A stretch of 64,000 nucleotides of DNA from Streptococcus merionis DSM 19192 (lineage in GTDB: Bacteria; Bacillota; Bacilli; Lactobacillales; Streptococcaceae): NCBI RefSeq assembly GCF_000380085.1, contig NZ_KB904555.1, forward strand, positions 62,001 to 126,000. Reading direction: 5' to 3'. The notes below the pieces were generated by a model. The model saw only the letters and a program-made list of their open reading frames with translations. It was not told the DNA's origin and searched no databases. This document shows, piece by piece, positions 53,203 through 62,749 of this stretch. Made by a program: the position numbers and the translations under genes. Position 1 is the first letter of the stretch, and every line of letters begins with the position of its first letter.

Positions 53203-53799
53203 GTAGAATTCTACGACAAGGGCTTCGTTGATTTCTGGGTTGATTTCGTCGCGTTCTGGCAAGCGAGTCAATGAACCTTCCAGTTTTTCAGCATCGAAAG
53301 ATACAAAAGCTGGACGTCCAAGAGTTGCTTCAACGGCTTCAAGGATCGCTGGAACCTTAGCAGACTTTTCACGAACTGAAATCACTTGACCAACTTCAAC
53401 GCGGTACGATGGAATATCAACGCGTTTTCCATCAACAAGGATGTGACCGTGGTTTACAAATTGACGGGCTTGACGGCGAGTTGTCGCAAGACCAAGACGA
53501 TAAACAACATTGTCCAAACGGCGCTCAAGAAGAACCATGAAGTTGAAACCAAGAGTTCCTTCTTTGATTTTAGTTGCTTGTACGAACAAGTTACGGAATT
53601 GTTTTTCACCCAAACCGTAAGAGAAACGTAATTTTTGCTTTTCAGCTAGTTGCAAGCCGTACTCAGAAAGTTTCGAACGGTTATTTGGCCCATGTTGACC
53701 AGGCACGTAGTTACGACGTGCTAATTCTTTCCCTGTGCCTGTAAGAGACAAGCCAAGGCGACGTGATTGTTTCCATGATGGTCCTGTATAACGTGACAT
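53188..53799 (-). CDS. rpsD: 30S ribosomal protein S4
   Basis: 203 residues with S4 signatures: [39 protein letters not shown] and the RNA-binding [18 protein letters not shown]. It nucleates 30S assembly and autoregulates in firmicutes. The last codons form the island's attachment site but the protein end is intact. Confidence 0.98.
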   Translation of the reverse strand: MSRYTGPSWKQSRRLGLSLTGTGKELARRNYVPGQHGPNNRSKLSEYGLQLAEKQKLRFSYGLGEKQFRNLFVQATKIKEGTLGFNFMVLLERRLDNVVYRLGLATTRRQARQFVNHGHILVDGKRVDIPSYRVEVGQVISVREKSAKVPAILEAVEATLGRPAFVSFDAEKLEGSLTRLPERDEINPEINEALVVEFYNKML

Positions 53800-53990
53800 G
53801 TTATCAGTCCTCCTCTTAAAATATATTTTCGAGGAAATAACGTCTTACTTAATCCTGATTCGTGCAGATGCCCTTCGCCTAAACAGCCAAGGTTACTTGT
53901 ATTGCAAGACAACTGTTGACGAGCTTCATATCAAGCTGCTGTTATTTCACACAGAGATTATTATAACACAAAAAAAAGCCCAATGCAAGG
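53800..53990 (-). promoter_or_regulatory. rpsD promoter and structured leader (S4 autoregulation candidate)
   Basis: Minus strand: TTGCAT (53988-53983), 17 bases, TATAAT (53965-53960). A leader of about 155 bases follows, with GC-richer elements (CAACAGTTGTCTTGCAATAC, GGCGAAGGGCATCTGC) before AGAGGAGG. Length and position match the firmicute S4 leader. The -35 overlaps an AAAAAGCC/GGCTTTTT hairpin that terminates the upstream rpoE side. Confidence 0.6.
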
Positions 53991-54133
53991 CTTTTTAACT
54001 GTTGTCACGACAAACTCATGAAAAGAACACTCCTTAGTTTTTCTGAAATAGCAAAAGCCCGTCACAAAAATTAAAGAAAATTTCCCTTTTTCTATGGGTT
54101 TGGCATAACCAGCTGCACTGTAGCGATTAGATA

Positions 54134-54712
54134 TCAATCCTCAGATTCTACTTCATCAGTAAAGTCATCATCATCTTCATCTGCAAGCTCAACATCATCG
54201 TCAATCTCATCATCCGGAACGATTTCGTTCAACTCAGCGTCATATGATTCCACTTCATTCTTCTCATCATCAGGGTTTTCTTCATCATATTCACTACTTG
54301 GGGTATGAATTTCTTCATCTTCTGGATCATCGTCATTGTAATCGATAGCATCTTCATCGCCATCCATAAAGGCATTAACACGCTTTTTCTTACGTTTTGG
54401 TGCGCCATCCTCGCTATCTTCTTCAAGCGTGATCACTTCCTCATCTATCTCGTCAATAGCATACCATGAACGAAGACCCCATCTATTCTCACCGAGAGGA
54501 ATAAAGGATCCATCAACATTAAGGTCTGTGTAAAAATTCGGCAGGGCATCACGAATCTCGCTATTAGAACGACCTAAATAGTTTTGAATTTCGTCTACCA
54601 AATCGTTAAAATACATCTCATTATCACGACCGCGCGCTTCTAAAATCGCACGCGCCACCTCAATCATAGACAACTCGGCCTTATCCTGACCTGCAAATAC
54701 ATCAAATTCCAT
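54134..54712 (-). CDS. rpoE: RNA polymerase delta subunit
   Basis: 192 residues. Structured N-terminal domain ([36 protein letters not shown]), then a disordered tail of mostly D and E. Delta modulates promoter binding and recycling of RNA polymerase in firmicutes. Length is normal for streptococci. Confidence 0.96.
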   Translation of the reverse strand: MEFDVFAGQDKAELSMIEVARAILEARGRDNEMYFNDLVDEIQNYLGRSNSEIRDALPNFYTDLNVDGSFIPLGENRWGLRSWYAIDEIDEEVITLEEDSEDGAPKRKKKRVNAFMDGDEDAIDYNDDDPEDEEIHTPSSEYDEENPDDEKNEVESYDAELNEIVPDDEIDDDVELADEDDDDFTDEVESED

Positions 54713-54901
54713 ATTGACTCCTTATTCTAGTCTTCTATCTATTTTACGCTAAAAACGCTAAATAGTCAAAGCATTTACAAGTCAAATAGAGCAAACCGAA
54801 CAAAAGTTTGAGCTTGATAAACTTGAAATCATGAGCATCTCTGAATAGTTTACCTTTTCCTACACCTACACATTTGCTACCCGTACTATCTCAATAACAA
54901 A

Positions 54902-55090
54902 ATGAAGATAGTTAAAAAGCGCATCTCATATGGAGCAACACTAGCTAAACAGGCAGGTATGAGCTTGGAAGCCATTTCAGAAGCATTAACCCACAGCGAC
55001 ACCTTAACAACACAAATTTATGTGAATACTTCTAACGTTGTACCGTTGACTGTCGACACTTTTGCCTACGAAAATCTTCAAAATAATTAG
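54902..55090 (+). pseudogene. C-terminal fragment of a tyrosine integrase
   Basis: 62 codons in which LAKQAGMSLEAISEALTHSD and TLTTQIYVNTSN match the distal catalytic region (LGHSxxxTTQIY, tyrosine present). A second fragment in another frame just upstream (YTFATRTI near 54865) recalls the HxxR region. There is no N-terminal part; it is the leftover of an older element beside rpoE/rpsI. Confidence 0.65.
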
Positions 55091-55117
55091 GGGAAACTTT
55101 TCAAAAAATCGACGAAA

Positions 55118-55150
55118 AAAGCACCCTTAGGGGAAACCCACGAGTGCTTT
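55118..55150 (-). terminator. Terminator of the rplM-rpsI operon
   Basis: AAAGCAC/GTGCTTT stem with an A-run on the left (T-run on the minus strand), 25 bases past the rpsI stop. Confidence 0.75.
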
Positions 55151-55174
55151 GAATCGTTGATATATCGCTGATAA

Positions 55175-55567
55175 TTAACGTTTTGAGAATTGACTTGCTT
55201 TACGAGCTTTCTTAAGACCTGGTTTTTTACGTTCTACCATACGAGCATCACGTGTCAGAAGACCAGCGCGTTTCAATGAATCACGGAAATCTGGGTCTAC
55301 TTCAAGAAGCGCACGCGCGATACCGTGACGGATCGCACCTGATTGACCACCGTAACCACCACCATTAACATTTACGAAAACATCGTATGAGCCTTCTGTA
55401 GAAGTCACTGCAAATGGTTGGTTAATCACCAAACGCAAGTCTGCGTGTGGAATATACTCTTCAACATCTTTTTTATTAACAGTAATTTTACCAGTACCTG
55501 GAACCAAACGTACGCGAGCTACCGCATTTTTACGACGACCAGTACCTGTATATTGTGCTTGTGCCAT
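55175..55567 (-). CDS. rpsI: 30S ribosomal protein S9
   Basis: 130 residues. [20 protein letters not shown] at the start, [20 protein letters not shown], and the tail [11 protein letters not shown] that reaches the P site. It follows rplM by 19 bases in the standard operon. Confidence 0.98.
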   Translation of the reverse strand: MAQAQYTGTGRRKNAVARVRLVPGTGKITVNKKDVEEYIPHADLRLVINQPFAVTSTEGSYDVFVNVNGGGYGGQSGAIRHGIARALLEVDPDFRDSLKRAGLLTRDARMVERKKPGLKKARKASQFSKR

Positions 55568-55586
55568 GTTCTATTCGTTCCTTTCC

Positions 55587-56033
55587 TTAGATAAGACCTG
55601 AAATATCAAGTACTTCTGGTTGTTGCGCAGCGTGAGTGTGTTCAGCACCTACAAATACTTTAAGTTTCATGCCTTGCGCACGTCCCAAAGTATTGTGTGG
55701 CAACATTCCTTTAACTGATTTTTCAATCAAACGAACAGCGTTTTTGGAACGCAACTCACCAGCAGAGATAGATTTCAAACCACCTGGATGCATTGAGTGA
55801 GTGTAGTAGATTTTATCAGTTGCTTTTTTACCAGTCAATTTCACTTTTTCAGCATTGATCACGATCACAAAGTCACCTGTATCTGTATGTGGTGTGAAAG
55901 TTGGCTTGTTTTTACCGCGAAGGATGCTAGCAACAACTGCTGATAAACGTCCAAGAGGGACATCAGTTGCGTCCACAACATACCATTTGCGTTCTACTTG
56001 GCCTGGTTTAGCCATAAATGTAGTTTTGTTCAT
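55587..56033 (-). CDS. rplM: 50S ribosomal protein L13
   Basis: 148 residues, [20 protein letters not shown] at the start and the L13 motif [16 protein letters not shown] ([17 protein letters not shown]). First gene of the rplM-rpsI operon. It is preceded by a structured leader. Confidence 0.98.
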   Translation of the reverse strand: MNKTTFMAKPGQVERKWYVVDATDVPLGRLSAVVASILRGKNKPTFTPHTDTGDFVIVINAEKVKLTGKKATDKIYYTHSMHPGGLKSISAGELRSKNAVRLIEKSVKGMLPHNTLGRAQGMKLKVFVGAEHTHAAQQPEVLDISGLI

Positions 56034-56172
56034 GATTTCTCCTATTTATATCAAATCGTTTTTGTTTACAGGTGGACGTTCCTATCCACAAGGTATTTGA
56101 AGGTTCCGGGGCCTTTCAAATGGGGTAAACAATACCGTTTAATATGATACCAAAAAAAAGAGCCTAAAGCAA
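56034..56172 (-). promoter_or_regulatory. L13 ribosomal leader and promoter
   Basis: Minus strand: TTGCTT (56172-56167), 17 bases, TATCAT (56149-56144). The leader contains stems TTTGAAAGG/CCTTCAAA and GTGGA/TCCAC (around GATAGGAACG), which fit the firmicute L13 leader, an autoregulatory RNA. Class by motif recognition. Confidence 0.7.
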
Positions 56173-56190
56173 GTGCTTTAGGCTGATATT
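56157..56190. terminator. Bidirectional terminator
   Basis: AGCCTAAAGCA-AG-TGCTTTAGGCT with A8 and T6 flanks. The -35 of rplM lies inside it. It probably ends transcripts from the PTS side. Confidence 0.8.
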
Positions 56191-56385
56191 TTTTAATTTG
56201 TAACTTCCCAGAGTAAGTTCCGTTCGTAGAGTGCTGTCACTTTTATCAATAAAATTGAAAAAATGACTTGTGTTTGGCTTGACTTTGTCCTCACTCCCTC
56301 ATTTCGTGGTTGTTCTGAGTTTATGATAAGCCAAGTTTTTTATTTGTGCTAGAATGAACTAGCACAACGGGTTAGAATTATATTT

Positions 56386-57744
56386 TCATATATTATAATC
56401 TCCAACAGTGCGATCCGCCATTTTCACAAACGGGACATAGACTAATGTACAAATCACTAAGCAGACAATTGAAAGTACTATAGATTTCCAATCAAATGCT
56501 GTTGCAAAGAAACCATATAAAATTGGTGGCATAACCCATGTGACATTTTGTGTAACAGGTGTGACTAAACCGAGAACTGTGGCTAAATAAGCCACCGATG
56601 CCATCAAACATGGACCAATAATATACGGAATGAATAGAAGTGGATTTAATACTACCGGCAGACCATAATTGACTGGCTCACCGATATTGAATAGTACAGG
56701 AGCCATCCCCAATTTCGCAACTTCTCGATAATGTTTATTTTGCGATTGCCATAGAATCGCTAATAACAGCGCTAAACCATCAAACCAGACAAAAGCACCG
56801 AAAGAACCGCTATTCCATAAATAAGGAATTGCCTCACCTGCTTGATAAGCCTCTAAGTTCGCAAGCATTGCAACACCAAATACTCCCTCCATAACTGGTG
56901 CAAGTATATTTCCTCCATGTAACCCAAAGAACCAAAAGAGTTTATTCAAAAATACGATAAGAACTACGGCAAAGAAACTTTGCGACAAGGAAAGCAATGG
57001 GGTTTGTAAAACCTTATAGACCCAATCAATAAAGAGTTCTCCAGTAAGAATGTCAAAGACATAGGTTAGAATACCTACCGAATACATTGCTAAAAAGCCT
57101 GGAATAATGGACATAAATGGTTTGACAATCGCTGGCGGCACTGAATCCGGCAGCTTGATTACCCAATTTCGCTTCATTGTTTTACAAAAAATAATTGATG
57201 CTAAAAAACCAATTAAAATAGCCGTAAAATATCCTCGAGCATTAATGGAACTTCCTGAAAGTACATTATTTATCGTTAGAGTAACCTGATCGCCTGAAAC
57301 AACTGCATTTGAAACGCCATCAAATAACTCTTTAAGATTTTGACTATTTTCAAACTTAATGACCTGAATTGCCTTGTTACCAATAGAAATAACAAAAGAA
57401 GCCAAAGCTACTAAACCAGACGATGTAGTATCTACTTTATATAGTTTAGCGACATTAACACCTAAACTATATATAAATAGCAACGACACAATTGGAATAC
57501 TACCTTGAAAAATTAAACCATTAATATCAACTAACCATTGAAAAGCATTTGTAATACTGGTAAAACCAAATTGAGCAGGTAAATCTACCAGAAATGCATT
57601 GATTAATAAAGCAATAGATCCTGTCATAATAACTGGCATCGTTGCTATAAAAGAATCTCTGAGTGCGACTAAAAAGCGTTGATTACCAATTTTTGCTGCG
57701 ATAGGAGTTAATCTCTCCTGAAGTTTATCTAAGTTGATGGACAT
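56386..57744 (-). CDS. PTS EIIC component (lactose/cellobiose family)
   Basis: 452 residues, about ten helices, with KIGNQRFLVALRDSFIATMP, HGGNILAPVMEG and NIGEPVNYGLPVVLNPLLFI, which are EIIC-Lac family motifs. It translocates and presents a beta-glucoside-type or related sugar for phosphorylation. No EIIA or EIIB lies nearby, so it must borrow partners from another operon. A long palindrome covers its promoter. Confidence 0.9.
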   Translation of the reverse strand: MSINLDKLQERLTPIAAKIGNQRFLVALRDSFIATMPVIMTGSIALLINAFLVDLPAQFGFTSITNAFQWLVDINGLIFQGSIPIVSLLFIYSLGVNVAKLYKVDTTSSGLVALASFVISIGNKAIQVIKFENSQNLKELFDGVSNAVVSGDQVTLTINNVLSGSSINARGYFTAILIGFLASIIFCKTMKRNWVIKLPDSVPPAIVKPFMSIIPGFLAMYSVGILTYVFDILTGELFIDWVYKVLQTPLLSLSQSFFAVVLIVFLNKLFWFFGLHGGNILAPVMEGVFGVAMLANLEAYQAGEAIPYLWNSGSFGAFVWFDGLALLLAILWQSQNKHYREVAKLGMAPVLFNIGEPVNYGLPVVLNPLLFIPYIIGPCLMASVAYLATVLGLVTPVTQNVTWVMPPILYGFFATAFDWKSIVLSIVCLVICTLVYVPFVKMADRTVGDYNI

Positions 57745-57900
57745 TTTGCTTCTCCAATCTTTTAATCGTTTTCCATACTATAAACGAACCTTAACTCATT
57801 AAATGGAGTCTTATTCCAAATCCGACAAAAATTTAATAGCTATATACTGATCCATTATTTAACTCCTCCTTTTTATTATTTTAAATAAACATAAAAACAA

Positions 57901-57951
57901 AAACCGTCTATTTTTAGTTATATTTTATAATAAAAATAGACGGTTTGTCAA
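57901..57951 (-). promoter_or_regulatory. Promoter of the PTS gene with a 16-bp perfect palindrome
   Basis: AAACCGTCTATTTTTA (57901-57916) and its exact complement (57931-57946) surround 14 bases. On the minus strand TTGACA (57951-57946) and TAAAAT (57927-57922, 18-base spacer) fall between and beside the arms. Arm sequence and position suit a GntR- or LacI-type repressor site; it could also fold as a hairpin in RNA. A 14-codon frame with AGGAGGAG lies between this and the gene (start near 57855). Confidence 0.65.
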
Positions 57952-58099
57952 GTACCTTTTTAATAAAATAAATTCCGTTGTTATACTTTTTTAGCTCCTC
58001 TAATATCTGTTACTCATAAATCTATAGAAAATGATTACTGCTCATCACTTTTCTTTATCTGCACTAGTCTATCTTTTCCCATTTATCAAACAAAGAGCA

Positions 58100-58240
58100 T
58101 TGTAAGCGGTAAGTCGTCATCTTTGATGAAGTTGACACCCCAGTCAGAACGACTAGGGGTCTCACAGCTGAAATCAAAGAAAAACCAAACGTCTACGGTC
58201 GTCTTAACCAGATGAGTCCAATTGTAGCCCATATTCGGCT
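58100..58240 (+). pseudogene. Short coding remnant before the IS3 fragment
   Basis: An open plus-strand stretch without a start reads TPVRTTRGLTAEIKEKPNVY, then GRLNQMSPIVAHIRLHG. It looks like protein but its family was not recognised. It is bounded by the IS3-type fragment and PTS upstream DNA. Confidence 0.35.
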
Positions 58241-58347
58241 TCATGGGTAAACATTCTATAACGGAGTCATGTCTGTACACTGATATACCCCATATAGTAG
58301 ACAGTGAAAAAACAACATTCACTAGACACTATAAGGGGAATTTTCCT

Positions 58348-58653
58348 ATGTCCAAAAGCCATCCAAAATCAGTAAAAGAGAAGTTAGAAATCATTCGATT
58401 GTATCTTACTCATGAATACTCTATCAGTCAGTTAGTAAAGTTATACCAAGTTTCTGAATCGACCATTAAACGATGGACAAACCGATATGAGAAAAATGGG
58501 ATGACTGGTCTTAAAGCAAGCCAAACTTGGAAGAAATACTCCAAAGAAGTAAAGGAGCAGGCTGTTCAAGACTATCTTGATGAGGTTGGTTCACAGAGTG
58601 ATATCTGTCAAAATACGCTATTTCGTCACCATCTGTTCTCCAAAAGTGGATAA
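58348..58653 (+). pseudogene. IS3-family transposase OrfA fragment
   Basis: From ATG 58348 (AAGGGGAA upstream) MSKSHPKSVKEKLEIIRLYL, then YSISQLVKLYQVSESTIKRW, an HTH_23/28 type OrfA of IS3/IS150-like elements. The C-terminus is short and ends in an unrelated tail (HHLFSKSG), and no OrfB follows, so the element is a truncated relic. Confidence 0.75.
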
Positions 58654-58654
58654 A

Positions 58655-58740
58655 ATGAAGCAACCTGACTCCTTGGGAATTCAGGAATCAGGTTGCTTAG
58701 TATCTGTTGTCTACTTGACAGGGAGCCGTTCACACAGCTC
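58655..58740. repeat. Hairpin and end-like sequence of the IS relic
   Basis: AAGCAACCTGA with TCAGGTTGCTT (58657-58699) encloses a short loop. Then TGTCTACTTGACAGGGAGC, which resembles inverted-repeat ends of streptococcal IS elements, lies directly against the comX 3' end. The hairpin also serves as a possible comX terminator. Confidence 0.45.
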
Positions 58741-58756
58741 CATTATCGACCGTGAC

Positions 58757-59227
58757 TTATTTAAAATCTTTCAGATAAATCTTCAAATCACGCAACATAT
58801 CCTTGCGTCCTCGAAAGACCTCTCCTCCCATGAGACGGTCAAAATTGTCCTGCAAAGGCTCTGGCAAAGCCTGTCGATACTGCTCTAGCATGTCTCGCAA
58901 AATGACCCGATCAGCCGTAGCCATCTCACGAATGTAGAGCTTATGCGCCACTTCGCTCACTTCCTCATAGTTTTGCCGGTTGAGCTTGCGTTTATCACTC
59001 TCCTGCTTACGAACCATGTCCAGCACATAATTCCGAAACTTGGTCTTGAAAAAGCGGAATAACTCTCCCTCATTGTTTTCAATCCCTGGGCAGGCGGTCA
59101 ACAAGCGTGATAAGGTCAGCATCCCTTCCTGATCCCAGTCTTCTTGATCCCACAGCTGGATGTAGTACTCCTTGCGCGTTTTGTGCACGATGGGTGCCAC
59201 CTTTTTGTAAATAGATTCAAATGTCAT
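58757..59227 (-). CDS. comX: Competence-specific sigma factor SigX (ComX)
   Basis: 156 residues from ATG 59227 (AAAGGAGATAGTG). Matches ComX: KTRKEYYIQLWDQEDWDQEG near the start, LFRFFKTKFRNYVLDMVRKQ in the middle, and FRGRKDMLRDLKIYLKDF at the end. It directs RNA polymerase to late-competence (CIN-box) genes. It is intact. Short-lived expression is usually triggered by ComRS or ComDE; no comR or comDE is in the window. Confidence 0.9.
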   Translation of the reverse strand: MTFESIYKKVAPIVHKTRKEYYIQLWDQEDWDQEGMLTLSRLLTACPGIENNEGELFRFFKTKFRNYVLDMVRKQESDKRKLNRQNYEEVSEVAHKLYIREMATADRVILRDMLEQYRQALPEPLQDNFDRLMGGEVFRGRKDMLRDLKIYLKDFK

Positions 59228-59265
59228 CACTATCTCCTTTAGCATTCTTTTGTTAAGATAGGAGC

Positions 59266-59298
59266 ATTGTAACCTATTTTTAGCGCCCTGTGGTCAGG
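59266..59298 (-). promoter_or_regulatory. comX promoter with a dyad (ComR-box candidate)
   Basis: Minus strand: CCTGACCACAGG (59298-59287), 15 bases, TACAAT (59271-59266). ComR boxes upstream of sigX also sit one spacer length before the -10. The dyad here is imperfect, so this is tentative. Confidence 0.45.
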
Positions 59299-59379
59299 AT
59301 TTCATAAACGGTCGCCTTTCACTCACCAATGGTCAAAATGAAAAATCCCGAGAGAGTTACTCACGAGATTTAAGCGATA

Positions 59380-59688
59380 TTATTCTTCGTCCAAGAAGCT
59401 GTTGAAGACTTCTTCAATCATGTCCCATTCAGCGGTCGCATCTTCTGGAATCGGCTGAAGGTCACCTTCTGTGCCGTCTTCGTTTTCAGTGAATGAGTAA
59501 GCTTGGATTTCCACTTCACCGTCTTCGTCTTCTTCAGCAGATGCTGGAATCAAAAGCACATAGTTCTTACCAAACTCTTCTTGGCCATCAATGGTCAAAA
59601 GAATCTCAAAGAGCGTTTCATTGCCATTCTCATCAACAAGGGTAATCAATTCGCGTTCTTCATGGTTATGGTCGTGGTTGTGTGACAT
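59380..59688 (-). CDS. DUF1292 family protein
   Basis: 102 residues, histidine-rich start ([11 protein letters not shown]), beta-rich middle [20 protein letters not shown], acidic end. Conserved third gene of the ireB-ruvX-DUF1292 run in streptococci. Function not known. Confidence 0.88.
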   Translation of the reverse strand: MSHNHDHNHEERELITLVDENGNETLFEILLTIDGQEEFGKNYVLLIPASAEEDEDGEVEIQAYSFTENEDGTEGDLQPIPEDATAEWDMIEEVFNSFLDEE

Positions 59689-59746
59689 ACTGTCTCCTTT
59701 TGTTCAAATCATTTCGTTTGAGAGTAAGCTCAAATCTAAGTAGTTG

Positions 59747-60166
59747 TTAAAAATGGCGGTCCAGATAGTTTTGCAAAATCAGCTGTGCTGCTAATTTGTC
59801 AATAACCTTCTTGCGCTTGCCTCGGCTCAAGTCTGCCTGCTCCACCAACATGCGCTCTGCTGCCACAGTGGTCAATCGTTCATCCTGATATTCCACAGGT
59901 AAATCAAAGTGGTCAATGACCAGCTGGCCATAGGCCCGCGATGCTTCCACGCGAGGACCTTCTGAGTTGTTCATATTTTTTGGTAGACCGATAATCAATT
60001 TGCTGACTTGGTACTGTTTGATTAGCTCTGCCAATCGCTCCAAGCCAAACTCGCCCTTGACTTCATCAATTGGAATAATCTCCAGCCCTTGAGCGGTGAA
60101 GCCTAGTGGATCTGATACAGCCACGCCGACTGTTTTCGAGCCGACATCTAATCCCATTATTCTCAT
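59747..60166 (-). CDS. ruvX: RuvX / YqgF Holliday-junction resolvase-like nuclease
   Basis: 139 residues. RNase H-like fold: [19 protein letters not shown] (first Asp), [30 protein letters not shown] (Glu) and the distal [17 protein letters not shown] (Asp). Relatives process pre-16S rRNA in E. coli. It overlaps ireB by one base. Confidence 0.95.
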   Translation of the reverse strand: MRIMGLDVGSKTVGVAVSDPLGFTAQGLEIIPIDEVKGEFGLERLAELIKQYQVSKLIIGLPKNMNNSEGPRVEASRAYGQLVIDHFDLPVEYQDERLTTVAAERMLVEQADLSRGKRKKVIDKLAAQLILQNYLDRHF

Positions 60167-60432
60167 TAAATATCAATCCCATGGCCGTTCAGATAGAAAC
60201 GAACAAGCTCTTCGACAATCTCATCTCGCTCATACTTACGGATCTGGTTACGCGCGTCATTATAACGGGGAACATAAGCAGGATCACCACTGAGAACGTA
60301 ACCGACGATTTGGTTGATGGGATTGTAACCTTTTTCAGCCAAAGAATTGTAAACATTAGTCAATGTTTCACTGATTTCTTTTTTGTTTGTGTCGTCCAAT
60401 TTGAAACGAACTGTTTCGTCTGTGAATCCCAT
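60166..60432 (-). CDS. ireB: IreB family phosphoprotein
   Basis: 88 residues from the Met of [14 protein letters not shown] (the longer start adds seven residues). FRLDD/N-type motif, [20 protein letters not shown], and a C-terminal [12 protein letters not shown], as in IreB (DUF965), a substrate of the Ser/Thr kinase IreK/StkP that affects cephalosporin tolerance. The order with ruvX and DUF1292 is conserved. Confidence 0.92.
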   Translation of the reverse strand: MGFTDETVRFKLDDTNKKEISETLTNVYNSLAEKGYNPINQIVGYVLSGDPAYVPRYNDARNQIRKYERDEIVEELVRFYLNGHGIDI

Positions 60433-60506
60433 AATGACACCTTCTTTCTTCATTAATCTCTAGCCTTTATTGTAACTGATTTTCAGTCTTTTCACAACTA
60501 TTTGCC

Positions 60507-61091
60507 CTAGTGTTTTTGCAGATATGGCAAATCATTTTGATCTGCTTCATTTGATTGAGGTGTAACAGGTTGAGCGCCATAAGTTTCCAAGCGCTTGAGG
60601 TATTTCTCTGCGGTAAGGGTTTTAATATCCTCTAAACCAGAGCCTTTGAACATTTCCGATTGGGCTAACGCTGCTGTATCAAGATTAGGAACATCCAGGG
60701 TAAAGAGAAGATACATATTGTTTTGTTCATCAAACTGAAGCTCATACTCAAGCCCTGTGACAGCCTCCAAAGCTCGGTAAGCCTCATCCGAACTTATGGA
60801 CTCCTGTATGATACGCTTGGTCTCTTCAATCCCTACTTCGTCAATTGCTTTTGTGATTTCTTCAGTCGCTGGAAGGCTGTTTTTTAACACCAACTTTTGA
60901 ATCACATCACCTTGATAAACAACCGTCTGTTGCTGCTTTTGCCCGTTAGCCATTTCGATGTCAAATACCTGAGTCTTAACAACGGCCTCCGCACTGGTTG
61001 AGGTTTCAGTTGAGGTGCTCTTCTCTTTTGGGGAGCAGCCTATCAAGCAAACCATTACCAAAAGCGGCAATGCCCATCCTATTTTTTTCAT
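60507..61091 (-). CDS. DUF1307-type lipoprotein
   Basis: 194 residues from MKKIGWALPLLVMVCLIGCS; lipobox LIGC with Cys about residue 19, then a Ser/Thr linker. The body (EMANGQKQQQTVVYQGDVIQ, then GLEYELQFDEQNNMY) fits the DUF1307 (YehR-like) family. It is membrane-anchored, function unknown. Confidence 0.8.
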   Translation of the reverse strand: MKKIGWALPLLVMVCLIGCSPKEKSTSTETSTSAEAVVKTQVFDIEMANGQKQQQTVVYQGDVIQKLVLKNSLPATEEITKAIDEVGIEETKRIIQESISSDEAYRALEAVTGLEYELQFDEQNNMYLLFTLDVPNLDTAALAQSEMFKGSGLEDIKTLTAEKYLKRLETYGAQPVTPQSNEADQNDLPYLQKH

Positions 61092-61164
61092 CCCATTCTC
61101 CTTGTCGTTTACAGTTAGTATACCATTTTTAACCTCATCTTTCAAGGTGATATTGGCTTGGAAC

Positions 61165-61410
61165 AGTTAAAACCACCCGTTTTCAAGGGTGGCCTGTACA
61201 CTAGCTGTGAGCCATTAGTCTCTAGAACGTCTAAAATGCCCGCTGAGTTTTACAACTTGACTAACACTATCACAGCGAACTTTTATCGCATTCTGAAATT
61301 CCATCCGAAAAAGAATCTTCCTATTCTTTTGAAAATCAGAATTTCTCGTTTTTTTGTTGCTCAAATAGTATTTTATCTGATTTACTGTCTGAAAAAAGCT
61401 GCTCAATCCA
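61165..61410 (-). pseudogene. Mobile-element debris
   Basis: Minus strand: two broken frames (SVSQVVKLSGHFRRSRD; NSAGILDVLETNGSQLVYRP, which runs into a CCACCC/GGGTGG hairpin at 61172-61191). It looks like the end of an insertion element, but the family is not certain. No intact gene. Confidence 0.35.
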
Positions 61411-61714
61411 TCACCGATCCATCAAGTGTGTCCTTTGCTCGCCAGTCATATCTTTAGAGTTAACGTATTTTTTCAATTCATCTTCGAGAAAAGAAAATGC
61501 GCATGCCAATAGGATAAATAGGATGGGATAAGCAACTAAGTGTAATCCGTAGAGTAAGCCAATTGGAAAGCCAAGCAGCACAGTGATAATCAATGGTAAA
61601 ATCGATGAAGAATAAAACCATTGATAAAGCCAAAGCAAGTAATTTCATACTTGGCTTAACAAGGCTATCCATTGCGAGAGATTCTTCGTTGTCATCGCTA
61701 TCACCTTCTTCCAA
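61411..61714 (-). pseudogene. Frameshifted small membrane protein
   Basis: Two overlapping minus-strand frames together make one small membrane protein. Frame one (61714 down) begins MEEGDSDDNEESLAMDSLVK and gives TM1 (KLLALALSMVLFFIDF). Frame two (to 61411) gives TM2-3 (ILPLIITVLLGFPIGLLYGL, YPILFILLACAFSFL) and a polar tail. The join falls near 61600. A GAAGGTGAT site also precedes a third, short frame, so more than one indel may be present. Confidence 0.55.
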
Positions 61715-61855
61715 TTACTATTATAGATCTAAATTATGTTGAAGCCAAATTTAACATTATTTAGATCTGCCGAGATGTTTCTTGTTTGATTAAAAAAGGA
61801 AAGACCAGACAAAAGCCCAGTCTCCAGCCTGATTGATTCGGTACAGGTTCTTATT

Positions 61856-62221
61856 TTATTTGATAATCACTTGAGATAAAAGGGTTTCAAATTTGGTTAA
61901 ACTGATCTCTTTTTTCAGACTTATTTTGATGCGGCCTAGAAGCGTCCAAAGTTCAACCTCAGCGCCTGTATCCATAAAAACCCCACCACGATCGGAAGAC
62001 CACATCTGCACCGAGCTATATGGAAGCACATAGGTCTCCACCTTTTTGGGTGCCAGCGCTGGGCTATCTCGAACAATCAAACGCTTATCCGTAAAGATAG
62101 CCATATCTTTCAGTGTCTTAAAGGTGGCAATGATTTCCTCATCTGGCAAGAGTAACTTAACAGCATCTTCAGATGCGTAAGTTTCTTTGGTCAAGGTCCA
62201 TGCAAGGGCTATTTCTGTCAT
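61856..62221 (-). CDS. PH-domain (bacterial PH) protein
   Basis: 121 residues. LPDEEIIATFKTLKDMAIFT, DKRLIVRDSPAL, PYSSVQMWSSDR and ISLTKFETLLSQVI give the seven strands and final helix of bacterial PH domains (bPH). No signal peptide. Function unknown. A GACTGGGC...TTTTTT hairpin near 61800-61825 is its likely terminator. Confidence 0.8.
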   Translation of the reverse strand: MTEIALAWTLTKETYASEDAVKLLLPDEEIIATFKTLKDMAIFTDKRLIVRDSPALAPKKVETYVLPYSSVQMWSSDRGGVFMDTGAEVELWTLLGRIKISLKKEISLTKFETLLSQVIIK

Positions 62222-62583
62222 GATATTCTCCAGTATTTTCTTTTCATTATATCAAAAATTACCACTTTTGGGTATCGTTTCAAAGTTTGAATCACGTCAA
62301 ACGCAGGACGAAAGTCAAGTATTGAAAACACCTACTGTGTCTCTTGTCACTTTTGTGAAAAATGTGGCGAGATTGTTTTTGTCTCAGAAATCAGGAAGAT
62401 GTCAGTCTTGTCATCTCCCTGTCATGACGGCGATTTTACAGTATCTTCCATGGTCAATTCTCTTTGCTCTATTTCCTACATTTACTATATCAATCTATGA
62501 CTTTAGTCACTTTTTCTGATGACCTTCTCGCCTAGGCGGAGGGGAGTTGATTTGGGATAATGAAGGCAGAAAGAGAGAATCCT
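62222..62583. other. Intergenic region, no convincing gene
   Basis: 360 bases with an open frame (62187-62519) but no ribosome site and mixed composition. Cys-rich stretch CQSCHLP may be a remnant. No RNA structure of note was seen. It probably holds the promoter of the ABC operon. Confidence 0.4.
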
Positions 62584-62745
62584 ATGAAAATAAAAAGCAT
62601 TCTGATTCTTATTTTAGGGATTAATATGCTGCTGTGGGGCTTTCAACCCAGCTTGACCATACCTGAACCAGTACGATGGATTTTAGCAACCGCTTGGTTT
62701 GTTCTCTGGCTACGTTATGGTTTATTGCCACGATTGGAGGAATGA
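62584..62745 (+). CDS. Small two-helix membrane protein
   Basis: 53 residues from MKIKSILILILGINMLLWGF, second helix VRWILATAWFVLWLRYGLL. Located five bases before the ABC ATPase gene, so cotranscribed. This type of small gene often heads ABC-2/DesK operons; function unknown. Confidence 0.65.
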   Translation: MKIKSILILILGINMLLWGFQPSLTIPEPVRWILATAWFVLWLRYGLLPRLEE

Positions 62746-62749
62746 AAAG

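Noticed and set aside
62187..62519. 110-codon frame before the ABC operon
   Set aside because: Starts inside the divergent PH gene, no ribosome site, inconsistent composition.
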